64,000 nt of DNA from a virus, in the IMG/VR virus record IMGVR_UViG_3300002835_000030, positions 62,001-126,000 of that record, one strand, 5' to 3'. The notes beneath the pieces were generated by a model that saw only the letters and a program-made list of their open reading frames with translations, ran no database searches and was not told the DNA's origin. Shown here in pieces: positions 43,801 to 53,000 of the stretch (positions are counted from its first letter, which is position 1; every line of letters begins with the position of its first letter). The position numbers and the translations under genes are program-made.

Positions 43801-45337
43801 AGATGTTGAGGGTGATCATGGTAAACCTGAATATGTGGAAACGGAGGACACTAATGGATTTTCTACATGGGATAATATTGGTGGACATGGACACCATAGG
43901 AATATATGTGATAATACTAGAATGGTGGAGAGAAAGGAATATTTTAAAAATTCATTAGATTGTGTACCTGACGCTTCATTTGTCCCACCAGCAGAATTTA
44001 TTGAGGACGACTTTTTTGGTGATATTGAAGAACCAATATCTGAATCCGACACTTCATCGAGTTTAGAATGTGAAACTTATGGTTGTACACCTGATTGTGG
44101 TACAAATGGTGTTAGACCTTGTGTGTATCCAGAAAGTGAGTATGATAATTATGTTGGTATTGTAAAACATGGTTTGGTAAGTTGGAATGAGGGGGATATT
44201 TACTATACACCTTATATACCTAATGATGATGTAAAATATAATAATATAGAATATAAGGCCAATTTAATGTTACCTACAACCATAATGGAGTTAGGTAGTA
44301 GTGTTTACTGTGATATTGATGATGTACCATTCATTATGGATCAATTACCTCCCACAACATTTAATGTTAGCTATGAAGATATTAAATATAAGTTCGAAAA
44401 TTCCTTTGAATCTTATAGTGGGTTAGAAGGTTTGGGAATTAAAAAAACTATTAAGGAGTATGACGATAGAAAAGACATTTCATTAAATTTAAGGGCATAT
44501 GTGGAATTTTCTTGTACTAGTACTGTTTGTTCTAATATTGCTGCGACAGTAAATCAATCACAAATTGGTGTTGAGATTATCGATAAAAATGATATTGGTA
44601 TAGAAATAGGTAGTTGTTTTTTAAGATTTAATCACGATGAAGACATTAGAAATTACTTCTGTAGGAGATTTAATGGGTATAAAGGTGATGATTTAAGTTT
44701 TCACCACCAAAAACCAGGAAGTCTTCAGTTTGAGAATGAGTACAACACCTATCCTGAAATAACATTATCAGATGGAACAAATTTATATTACCAACTACCT
44801 GCGGAAGATGGTGATGAAATTGTTTATTCAGAATATAATGATGGGGATTCTTTTATTCCGGGTGATGGGTGTGGATATGTCGGGTCAAAGTCTAATGGGG
44901 AGACTGATTACTTTTATGGTTTAGCACCAGGACAAACTTCAGGATTTATCCCTTATCCTAATGGGGCTAGTACTATAGATTTTGGGCAAACCGCACAGGT
45001 AGATAATATAGATGAAATATTTGATGGTAATTCGTTAAATAATGATTTAAATAATGGGAGTAAGGCGATTAAAGGTGTTAAATTCAATAGAACTCAAACA
45101 CCTTATTATTTATATTTTGGTTTGGTTCCGGGAAAAACTGCAATACATAAAACAGTGTCCAATTTCTTTGCAGATAAGATTGATGCCGTTACTTTACAGG
45201 GGTTAGGGGTTAGTAATGACTCTGTGGAAGAAAATATTAATAATACACCAAACATCAATAATGGGGTAGATAATCCATTTACAATATATAAAACTTGTTT
45301 AGGTGAAACATTGATTGAAAAAGTGAAAGTACAATAA
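40844..45337 (+). CDS. Very large baseplate/tail protein with regulatory-like beta domain, hydrophobic segment and Cys-rich region
   Basis: This 1497-residue protein is of unknown exact family. Residues about 1-190 contain a carboxypeptidase regulatory-like fold: GRVIVNGGFGVPNVKVSIFV and 'TNESGDYILFGVPVGEH', a module frequent in Bacteroidota. Residues about 487-525 form a hydrophobic stretch (CLLLTFFAVVVGFINGIL, then LITAICNI) long enough to span a membrane. Residues about 650-800 are Cys-rich (CDEC, CKKCKDVC, CCSNPEYGC, ECCTKCC), suggesting metal or disulfide modules. The C-terminal 500 residues are beta-rich and acidic with CxxxC pairs. The position following gp6-like suggests a wedge or tail-tip protein. 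Confidence 0.5.
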   Translation: MSKSYRIKTTPGEDNGYLKVNVDLNQNYDHLEILSLKISQKDDYQNFCADYGVVAGRVIVNGGFGVPNVKVSIFVPVEDSDLQDPIKSSIYPYTEPFTNQKNSNGLRYNVLPKNQQKLDHTPVGTFPKKREILDDRTTLEIYEKYYKYTTTTNESGDYILFGVPVGEHFLHYDMDVSDIGFISARPFELIDQGYSDNLFKSKFKFKGSNNLDSLPQIFSENIPISVEPYWCDSLSVGSALGINRYDIEPNFEVVPTSIFMGSIFSDDEKDSLNKNCKPAREMGKLNEVITGGGKLEAIRRTVDGNVEVFNFKEDSIDDNGNWSILVPMNLRKVVTDEFGNLVPSPDGVKGIATEGDYRFRISMDATSNDKKLRERAKYLVPNTNNNFNFGEYTQKQLKGKQIFTKNEQLSDITIGTPYEDDVTNQYNYLEEFFPFRWKKVYTVKQYIGRMQKIKNDEARGFIGIKDIINAEGVNKFPTNRIDTNFNPLYTIICLLLTFFAVVVGFINGILNVINGLITAICNIKLPVGICIISNKGSRARFQVQTQAWDAGDGCWKEQKDDGDPKTTADCDSIRTNNDGNLGGLISGGENPYSSCIDVNNRSIPPSDENSGSCEYINYDDMAGPASGTIPSVIDAVNSVNNPGTGPVQTPPDTDVTDWYYNYGSCATLPAAGCRRYRVGDGINWYGGLECDECNLTQPCPEGGVKIFGNCITFKLKCIFGGILCKKCKDVCGLNQHSCCSNPEYGCPDNGSVCGSESECCTKCCAKIPLIPLKCSDEGKEYRLSLIKTPFGADLGCNATYVKLGSCVNCGGTQTPGIKDWVSCVMEPVAVFLRMLKFDFYNDWVGGSLYFPLIKRTYKLKKSKRKFGQIKKDKFCDFECRERGNDSNFQGNPTYKQWRIKIPSIIFSNPSITVGGCTAKIKGNRVTDWYGTQENDLEIPNLDLAVKELEFNGTNQSFDGCKIVFENFSSFQETFNLQEIPFIVKDRDVEGDHGKPEYVETEDTNGFSTWDNIGGHGHHRNICDNTRMVERKEYFKNSLDCVPDASFVPPAEFIEDDFFGDIEEPISESDTSSSLECETYGCTPDCGTNGVRPCVYPESEYDNYVGIVKHGLVSWNEGDIYYTPYIPNDDVKYNNIEYKANLMLPTTIMELGSSVYCDIDDVPFIMDQLPPTTFNVSYEDIKYKFENSFESYSGLEGLGIKKTIKEYDDRKDISLNLRAYVEFSCTSTVCSNIAATVNQSQIGVEIIDKNDIGIEIGSCFLRFNHDEDIRNYFCRRFNGYKGDDLSFHHQKPGSLQFENEYNTYPEITLSDGTNLYYQLPAEDGDEIVYSEYNDGDSFIPGDGCGYVGSKSNGETDYFYGLAPGQTSGFIPYPNGASTIDFGQTAQVDNIDEIFDGNSLNNDLNNGSKAIKGVKFNRTQTPYYLYFGLVPGKTAIHKTVSNFFADKIDAVTLQGLGVSNDSVEENINNTPNINNGVDNPFTIYKTCLGETLIEKVKVQ

Positions 45338-45341
45338 TATA

Positions 45342-47354
45342 ATGGAGAATACAAATAAAATATTATTAAATAGTGTAAAGTTACCTGACAATGTTAATGT
45401 AACTACACAGATACAATTAGGTTTAGAAAATACCAATAAACCTATACCTTTAAATGATATTGAGACTACCGTTAGTCAATTTGAACAGTTCGAAAAAGAA
45501 AGAAAGGAAAGTACTATATATAGATTTTATGGTGTGATTAAACCTATTATTAGTAACCCCATATTCAATGAAAATGTTAAAATTTACGAAGACAACCAAA
45601 ACAATATAAAAACCAAAACAATTTTAAGTGCGGGTATTTTTGAAAAAGACGGTTGGGTAGGATATTATAATGATGAACCTGATGAAGATGCGATACAATT
45701 TAACGACAATAAAAGTGCATTATGTAATTTTTTCCCATTTGATCCAGGATACGATAGATTAAGAATGTTAGATAGTGATGGTAAACAAAACTATCTTCTA
45801 AAGATTACATATCCTTTTGAAAATAAAGATATAGAAATAGTTAAAAATAATTTAGGGGTGACATTAAAGGATGGTATTCCTGTTATTGAAAAGTTTGAGG
45901 TTGAGATTAATGGAAGAATGTATGTTGGGTTTAGAACTCCAATGAATCATGGTTTAAATCAGGGAGATAGGGTACAACTAAATAATTTTATTGATTTAAC
46001 TCCAAGTAACACACTTAATTTAAACGACAAATTTTATAGAGTATTTAAATTAGGTAATCAAACTAATAATAAAAAACTAAGAACTTTTATCATTGATGTT
46101 AATCCATCAGATATTAATTTTAACATTGGGACATCGACAGTAAAAAGAGTAATAAAAGAAAAACCATCACAATACTATGTAAGGAGATATAAATCTCTAA
46201 CTATAGATTATAAAGACTATGATATTTATCCTGCGGCGTATGGTGTGACATATTTTAATGATGATGTTGCTGCGTTTAATTTTAAGACTGATATTGACGT
46301 AAAAGGACTTATAGATAATTTAGGTAGACCATTAAGTGAATTATATCTAACAATTATAAAAAATGACAATGATAGTGATCCAACATCTATTAACTCACAG
46401 TATTGGTTAGAACAACAACAAAATTTAAGTAGTACAATTAATACGAGATTTTGGACACCAATATCGGGTGGTTATGAGTTAGAAAATGATGTAAATGTTA
46501 ATTATAATATACGTTCTTATAAAGACCCTAACTATGTCGGTTCGTTATATTTTGAAAATATAGATGAGTCTGATGAGTTTTTTGATGGTGACATTGTAGA
46601 ATACAATGAAAATGAATTATTAGAAAGAAGACTAGAATTAGTTTATCATAGAATTAATACGACATATAGAGAGTATTTAAATTCTATCGATAGTGAAAAA
46701 GAGAATAAAAATGAGGGTTATATCTATACACCATTTAATTTAATACAAATAAGAGAATACTCAAACTACATAAACCCAATAGTAAATTTACAAACAGTAA
46801 TTGATAAATTTAACATTACAAACCCAATAGAGATAGTGGAATTAAGGAAATCATTTCAGATACCTGATTACGCTACTGAGATTGTAGATAATGTATATAA
46901 ATGGAGAGATTTATTAGACATTGGGATTATAGATGGTGGTGGAGGAGGTGTGAACTACCCTTTTGAAAGTGGTGCACATTATATATATTTAGACAAACGT
47001 TTTTATTTAGAAAGACAAGATCCGCCATGTGATTTTTTATTAATATCTGAAGATATTACATTGGGTGCGTCTGATGTTGGTAATGTACAACAAAATAAAT
47101 TTTTAAAACTTTTAAGTGCCCCAACCTTTTTGAGGTACACTTTTGTTAGTGGGCCACAAATATCTGCATTAATTGGTAATAGTGGTACAGATGGAGTGTT
47201 TAACATTGTTAATTATAATGGGTTATCAGATTTAAATTTAGAAGTTACATTGGTGGATTATAGTGGTGAATATGAATTAGGTAAGAGAGATGTTGGTGGC
47301 AGTTGTGTTGATTTCTCTACGTTAGATCAAAATGAAATAGACGATGATTGTTGA
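45342..47354 (+). CDS. Unknown tail/baseplate protein, 670 residues
   Basis: No family is recognised with confidence. The protein is beta-rich, with an opening helix (KILLNSVKLPDNVNVTTQIQ), a long central part that has GYELENDVNVNYNIRSYKD, and a final GGGGGVNYPFESGAHYIYL-like Gly-rich turn near residue 530. It follows the 1497-residue gene by 4 nt and overlaps the next gene by 11 bp (GATGATTGTTGA junction). In T4 the gp7-gp8 genes occupy this place, so a wedge protein is possible, but I see no convincing gp8 motif. Confidence 0.5.
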   Translation: MENTNKILLNSVKLPDNVNVTTQIQLGLENTNKPIPLNDIETTVSQFEQFEKERKESTIYRFYGVIKPIISNPIFNENVKIYEDNQNNIKTKTILSAGIFEKDGWVGYYNDEPDEDAIQFNDNKSALCNFFPFDPGYDRLRMLDSDGKQNYLLKITYPFENKDIEIVKNNLGVTLKDGIPVIEKFEVEINGRMYVGFRTPMNHGLNQGDRVQLNNFIDLTPSNTLNLNDKFYRVFKLGNQTNNKKLRTFIIDVNPSDINFNIGTSTVKRVIKEKPSQYYVRRYKSLTIDYKDYDIYPAAYGVTYFNDDVAAFNFKTDIDVKGLIDNLGRPLSELYLTIIKNDNDSDPTSINSQYWLEQQQNLSSTINTRFWTPISGGYELENDVNVNYNIRSYKDPNYVGSLYFENIDESDEFFDGDIVEYNENELLERRLELVYHRINTTYREYLNSIDSEKENKNEGYIYTPFNLIQIREYSNYINPIVNLQTVIDKFNITNPIEIVELRKSFQIPDYATEIVDNVYKWRDLLDIGIIDGGGGGVNYPFESGAHYIYLDKRFYLERQDPPCDFLLISEDITLGASDVGNVQQNKFLKLLSAPTFLRYTFVSGPQISALIGNSGTDGVFNIVNYNGLSDLNLEVTLVDYSGEYELGKRDVGGSCVDFSTLDQNEIDDDC

Positions 47355-48228
47355 TAGAAGAAAGATATTGATTGGTAATATAGGTTCGGGAACTACAATA
47401 AATATTTCCTTAAAAACTAATTTTTTTCCCGTAGATAATGCGGAATTGATAGAAGACAAATTTGTTAAAGACGAAATTGAAAGATCGATAAACCCTATTG
47501 TGGATTATAAAAAAGTGATATTTAAACCCGCGGACAATAATTGGAATATTATAAATAAATTTAAGATAAACCTTAATTTCTACACACCTGCGAGTATTAA
47601 TTTAGGATCACCTCAACATAGAGGTATCGGTGCCGAATCTGGTGTTTATGAAGACATAAAATTTACCTTTGATGATATTTTTTGTAGGACAAATAGATTC
47701 ATAAATAGTTTTATTCGTTTTTCTATATTTGATACTCCTAATAGTGGACAAAATGAATTACTAACTTTTTCAGATATATTTACACAAGTTGGTACAGAAC
47801 AAGAGAATCAGTTTGGGTTCACATTACCTATAAATCAATGTCCTATAACATTTATTTTGGGTGATCCTGTAACACAACCTGAAGAAATTCATGAGGGGTT
47901 TCATATTTATTGGTTTAAGGATTTAGTAGATAACGCACCGAATCAAGAATATGAAGTTTACGGCGTACTACAATTTAATAACGCCTTAAATGGTAGAATT
48001 TATGAGTTGGCAGCATCAAAACAATTTGATCCAAATAATTTAACTATAAGTAATTTAGAGGGTAAGGGAGGAATCCTTTATTTAAAAATAATATTAAAAA
48101 ATGATAATGGGATATATAAATATAGATTCACGCCCAATACAAAACAATTACAAATACCTAGCGGTGTTAATTTAAACCCTAGTGGTGGTGGTATTCCTAC
48201 CTTAACATTTTGGCAAACTACTATTTAA
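47344..48228 (+). CDS. Unknown tail protein, 294 residues
   Basis: No family is recognised. The protein is beta-rich: NIGSGTTINISLKTNFFPV at the start, an internal KFTFDDIFCRTNRFINSFI stretch, IYWFKDLVDNAPNQEYEVY, and a Gly/Pro-rich end (GVNLNPSGGGIPTLTFWQ). The start at 47344 lies inside the previous gene (11-bp overlap), which suggests coupled synthesis in a fixed ratio. Wedge or fibre-network component by context only. Confidence 0.5.
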   Translation: MIVDRRKILIGNIGSGTTINISLKTNFFPVDNAELIEDKFVKDEIERSINPIVDYKKVIFKPADNNWNIINKFKINLNFYTPASINLGSPQHRGIGAESGVYEDIKFTFDDIFCRTNRFINSFIRFSIFDTPNSGQNELLTFSDIFTQVGTEQENQFGFTLPINQCPITFILGDPVTQPEEIHEGFHIYWFKDLVDNAPNQEYEVYGVLQFNNALNGRIYELAASKQFDPNNLTISNLEGKGGILYLKIILKNDNGIYKYRFTPNTKQLQIPSGVNLNPSGGGIPTLTFWQTTI

Positions 48229-48246
48229 TGTATTCAAAGATAAGAT

Positions 48247-49122
48247 ATGACATATATTAGAAAAAAAATAAATTTAGAAAATTTTACTGTTAGAACAATA
48301 CCGAAAAGTGTTCTAATAAAAAACTCTGAGGGTAAAACTATTATTGATGAGGATAACCCTAAATACTATTATGGTAAAATACCAGAATATAAAATAGATA
48401 GTGAGGGTAATTTTAAGTTAAACTTATTAGGACAAAAAATAGTTAATACAATAGACATTAGTTTATTCATAACTCAAAAAATTGACGATATGGGTATTTT
48501 CACTGATAAACCATTCGTACCCAAAGATACATTACTAATAAATAAACCACAAGAATTTAATTCATTTACTTATGGTAGATTGGCAGGTGCACCTATAGAA
48601 TTTTATTATAAAGATAATATTAGTATAACAGGGTATACGGACGATAGTTTATTGGGTCAAGTTAAATCATATCGAAAAGATCTTTCTGGTGATGATATAT
48701 ATGTGACTAATCTTAATACTTCTGATGATGCTAAAAATATTTTTAACGGTGTTATTTCTGAAGATACAGAAAAAACTATTTACAAAATTGGTGCAAATGT
48801 TAATGATAAAAATAATACAGGTATAAAATACACCACATTTAAAAATAAGTATACTAAAAAAGTTGATGAGTTCGATAAAAATTCATCTTATAAAACTACA
48901 ATTTTTGAAACAGGTAATGGTGGATGGAATGAATTTAATACCTCATTAAGTGCGACAATAAAAAAAGAAGAATATTTAGGTGTTGTTTTTAAACCAGAAG
49001 TTGAGAGTGTAGTATTTATTAATAGAGGAATCGCTGATATATTTGAAAGACATTCATTATTGTCAGAAATAAAAACAACTAATGATATTGACACAAATAG
49101 AGGTGGATTTATAAGAATTTAA
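48247..49122 (+). CDS. Unknown tail protein, 291 residues
   Basis: No family is recognised. It has a basic N-terminus (YIRKKINLENFTVRTIPKS), a segment with repeated Ile/Asp-rich strands (NTIDISLFITQKIDDMG), a Lys/Asn-rich centre, and an end with GVVFKPEVESVVFINRGIAD. It is packed between similar-sized genes (18 nt upstream, 11 nt downstream), consistent with a set of three about 300-residue tail proteins. No membrane segment or enzyme motif was seen. Confidence 0.5.
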   Translation: MTYIRKKINLENFTVRTIPKSVLIKNSEGKTIIDEDNPKYYYGKIPEYKIDSEGNFKLNLLGQKIVNTIDISLFITQKIDDMGIFTDKPFVPKDTLLINKPQEFNSFTYGRLAGAPIEFYYKDNISITGYTDDSLLGQVKSYRKDLSGDDIYVTNLNTSDDAKNIFNGVISEDTEKTIYKIGANVNDKNNTGIKYTTFKNKYTKKVDEFDKNSSYKTTIFETGNGGWNEFNTSLSATIKKEEYLGVVFKPEVESVVFINRGIADIFERHSLLSEIKTTNDIDTNRGGFIRI

Positions 49123-49133
49123 AAAAAAAAGTT

Positions 49134-50036
49134 ATGGCAAGTGGTAATTACGGAACAATAAGACCAGCAGATGTATCAATAAATGATGTTGAGATATTTT
49201 ATAGTTACACCCCTAATAGGGAATTAGTGGTGGATGTACAATTAATCCCTTTAAACCCCGCAGAGGTATTAATACCAGCGTCTAATCCAAGTAATATCAA
49301 TGAAATATTTGGTGGGTTGTACACACTAAAATTACCGACTAATGTTTTTGGGGCAAAAGGATTTTTTAATATAATAATTAGACCTAGACAAATTAGAACT
49401 ACAATACAAGACTGTAGCGTTTTAATCGATAATCAAGATGTAAAAGGAATTGTATTCGACATTAACCAAATACCGTTAGATTTACAAAATAGATTTGAAA
49501 ATGGTAATTTAGTTGGATATAGAGTTGAATACCTTAAAGAAGAAACTGGAACAGGACAAGATAAAATACAAAATTTATTTAGAATCATTACCTCGAACAA
49601 TAGGGCATTACCTGTTACACAAAATCAAGGAAACTCTAATGCGTCTGTTGCGTATACATTTAATGATAACTCGACAAGTGTTTTTTGTACGGTATCGCCT
49701 TCATCGGCACCATCAATAAAACCTAATGCAATACCATTCATTGGTAACCCACAACAAGAAGTTATTATTACAAATACATTTTTCGATCCTGTAATGTTAG
49801 AAATTGAAATGGTAGAGTTCGATGATGAAACTTTAGCGTATGCATTATTCTCTAACCAAACAAAATCTTTAGAAGATGGTATTTATACTATATACAACTT
49901 TGGTAACCAAATATACCGCCAATATAACTTATATGAAGTTAAAGATCAGTTTTCTGGTAAACCATTGTTTGAGGTTAGGGAACAGAAATTTACTATTGAT
50001 CCAACTAAAGATTTTGATGATATAACTAATTTTTAA
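49134..50036 (+). CDS. Unknown tail protein, 300 residues
   Basis: No family is recognised. The protein is beta-rich: IRPADVSINDVEIFYSYTPN and ELVVDVQLIPLNPAEVLIP near the start, RPRQIRTTIQDCSVLIDNQ and RVEYLKEETGTGQDKIQN in the middle, and DGIYTIYNFGNQIYRQYNLY near the end. This layout of repeated strands fits a tail connector or fibre-attachment protein. It lies 7 nt before the giant 2638-residue gene. Confidence 0.5.
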   Translation: MASGNYGTIRPADVSINDVEIFYSYTPNRELVVDVQLIPLNPAEVLIPASNPSNINEIFGGLYTLKLPTNVFGAKGFFNIIIRPRQIRTTIQDCSVLIDNQDVKGIVFDINQIPLDLQNRFENGNLVGYRVEYLKEETGTGQDKIQNLFRIITSNNRALPVTQNQGNSNASVAYTFNDNSTSVFCTVSPSSAPSIKPNAIPFIGNPQQEVIITNTFFDPVMLEIEMVEFDDETLAYALFSNQTKSLEDGIYTIYNFGNQIYRQYNLYEVKDQFSGKPLFEVREQKFTIDPTKDFDDITNF

Positions 50037-50043
50037 AACGTAA

Positions 50044-53000
50044 ATGGCGAAAAATAATAGAATAAAAATTGCGGGATACGCAAAAAGAATATTTTTCAAT
50101 GACAACATTGAGTATAGAAACTTTAGTCCTGATTTAGTAGGTTTCCAACTTACTAGTAATGGGGGTACTACACTATTTACTAATGGTAATTTTTCTATAT
50201 CAATTAATTTAGATCCAAAACCGAATGTTTTATTTACGCAAAGTACTAAATCTAAATTCTACACATTAGATGATATTATCACATCTGGTAATACACAATT
50301 AGACATTCAAAACAACGTTAAGGCAAAACTTAACATTGATATTACGAATCCTTTGAGTTATATATGGTATGGTTCTACTAGTGAGATGATTAGGGCATCT
50401 CTATTAGACATTCAAGAGAATTGGCCGGCGGCGATATATGTAGATAATAAAGTTGGTAGTGTCACAGGTAATAATATCACAGACTATGTTTATGATATTT
50501 CTAGTGACGAGTCTACTTTTAAAGTTAATAGTAATTTCTTTATTAATCCATATGTTATAAAATATACTGAAGATTCTAAATATGTTGAAACAAATAGTGC
50601 GGAAAACCCTTTAAGGAATTTTACATTAAAATATGGTTCATATGTTATAGAACACAATGGAATTGTAAAAAATATTAAAAGTATAACACCAGCAACACAA
50701 AAAACTAATTCGGAGTTAACTTTGGTTGTTGATGGTAATCCATTTCCTGAACTTACAGGTATCTATATACCACAATATAGTTTTTTGAGTAACAATATAG
50801 ATGCGTCTATCCCTTATCTCATCAAACCTAATGAGTCTGAAATTGAGAAGTTCTTTAGTGGGTTAGATGATTTTCAGAGAACGATATTAAATAGAGAGAT
50901 TAATCCAATATATAGGGCAGAGATTATTAGTAGTAATTATACCGATGATGGCGTATTATTAACTAGTAAAAAAGTATACGATTTTCCCGTAATGGATGAT
51001 GGGTATAACCTTAATTTCTTCGATACTTTTTATATTTCATATCTTAGTAAATTAACAAAGTTGGGTGAGGGGTTAGATCAGACAAATACTGATATAATAT
51101 TTAGAAAATATACTACCGAAGCAATAAATAGTTTCGATACTATGCCTAAAACAGATGGTGATGATTTAACTTTAAATGGTGAAAAGGCGACTAAATTGAT
51201 TAGAATATACGGTGTTGAGTTTGATTATCTTAAAAAGTATATTAATGGTATTAAATTTGCACATGTTGTAACATATAATAAAAGAAATAATCTACCCGAT
51301 GTTTTAGTGAAAGACCTTGCATTTATGTTAGGGTTAGAACCGATTAATTTTATTAGCGATTCGTCATTTTCTAAACTATACTTACCAAGTAATGGCGGTG
51401 GAAAATTTAGTGGTACATCGACAAATTTAACTGAAGAACAAATTGATAACGAATTATATAGGAGATTGATACTTAATATTGCTTGGTTATGGAAAAGTAA
51501 GGGTAGTAGAAAGGCGGTTGAATTTTTATTTAGGTTTATTGGGGCACCTGAGTCATTAGTTAATTTTAATGAATATATTGTAGTTGTAGATAAACCATTA
51601 GACATAGAAGAAATAAAAAGGTTATTATATATTTATACGGGTAAAGTTGATTTATCTAATATACCTTACGATGATAATGGTTTCCCATTACCACCTGTTA
51701 ATGGTGAATTAGTAATTAGTAATTTTATTGATACTGAAACGGGCGAAGTCGTAGAGAATGGTATTACGGAGATGTATTTCCAAAAAGCGGGTGGTTGGTA
51801 TAGAGAAACTTATGGTAGTAATGTGTTAACAGTTTTAAATGGTAATAACCCACATGTTGGACCATATGACGGTGGTAGTGAATACTTACAATATTTTAGT
51901 AGATGTTATATACCTAATTTCGATAATGAACCAACTGTAGTAATAACCGCAGATACCATAAGACAAAACTACTTTGTAAATTATAATTATGGTATTTTTA
52001 ATGGTATACCTTCAGGAACAACATTTTATACTAACCAACTAACATATAACGACAAAACAGGTAAATATCAACCGATAGACAATTGTTTAAATGTTAATTA
52101 TTCTATTATTGACACACCTTTACAAAACGATGGTAAAACAACCTTACAACAGGCATTTGTGCAGGCGGAGGCAGAGTATAACACATTTTTAGAGTTAATC
52201 CAAAAAGATAGTTATTTAGTTTATTCACCTGAGTGGCAAGTTATTAAAAACAATTATGAATTATCATTAAAAAATTGTTTAAATGAAATTTCTACCGAAG
52301 ATTGTGATACTAATAAAACATTAGAAATATGTTTAAATGAAGTAGAAGTAGAAACTACTCAATATAGTTGTGATAATCTTTTATTGAAAGAATGTTCTCC
52401 ATTTTTTTATTATGAAGATGGAAACGGAAATAAAGTTAGTTTTGATAAATTCCCACAATGTTGTGAAAATAATAATGGTAATTTTGTATCGTATGTTAAT
52501 GAATATGGTAGACTTACAGAATATTGTACAACAAAAGCACCATGTATTGGTAAACCTTTAGAACCATTAGAAAATGGCATAGTGCCATTTTTAATGACTG
52601 AGAATGTAGTACCTGATAATATTTTTCAGTTATATGATAGATGTTACCAATACATTTACGAACAAACAATACCATTATCAGAATTTGAGGTTGTAATTGG
52701 TTATACACCACAAGAAATTATTACCTCATTTTTATCGGGAGATTATCAGATAAGTATGTCTTTTGAAATATTATTTAGAGAAGTTTCATGTGATATCACT
52801 TCAGTGGTGAGTAGTCCTGAGTGTTGTGCCTATTATGGGATGAACTATACCATTGTTATCGATGGTGAAAAAGAATATATAGTATGTTTGAAAAATAATT
52901 TGAATGGTTTAAGTGATGAACAGGTTCCCCAATTTATTTTACAGAATAAATTAAATTTGGGTACTTACACAATGCCGAATATTGATGAACAAATTAAAAC

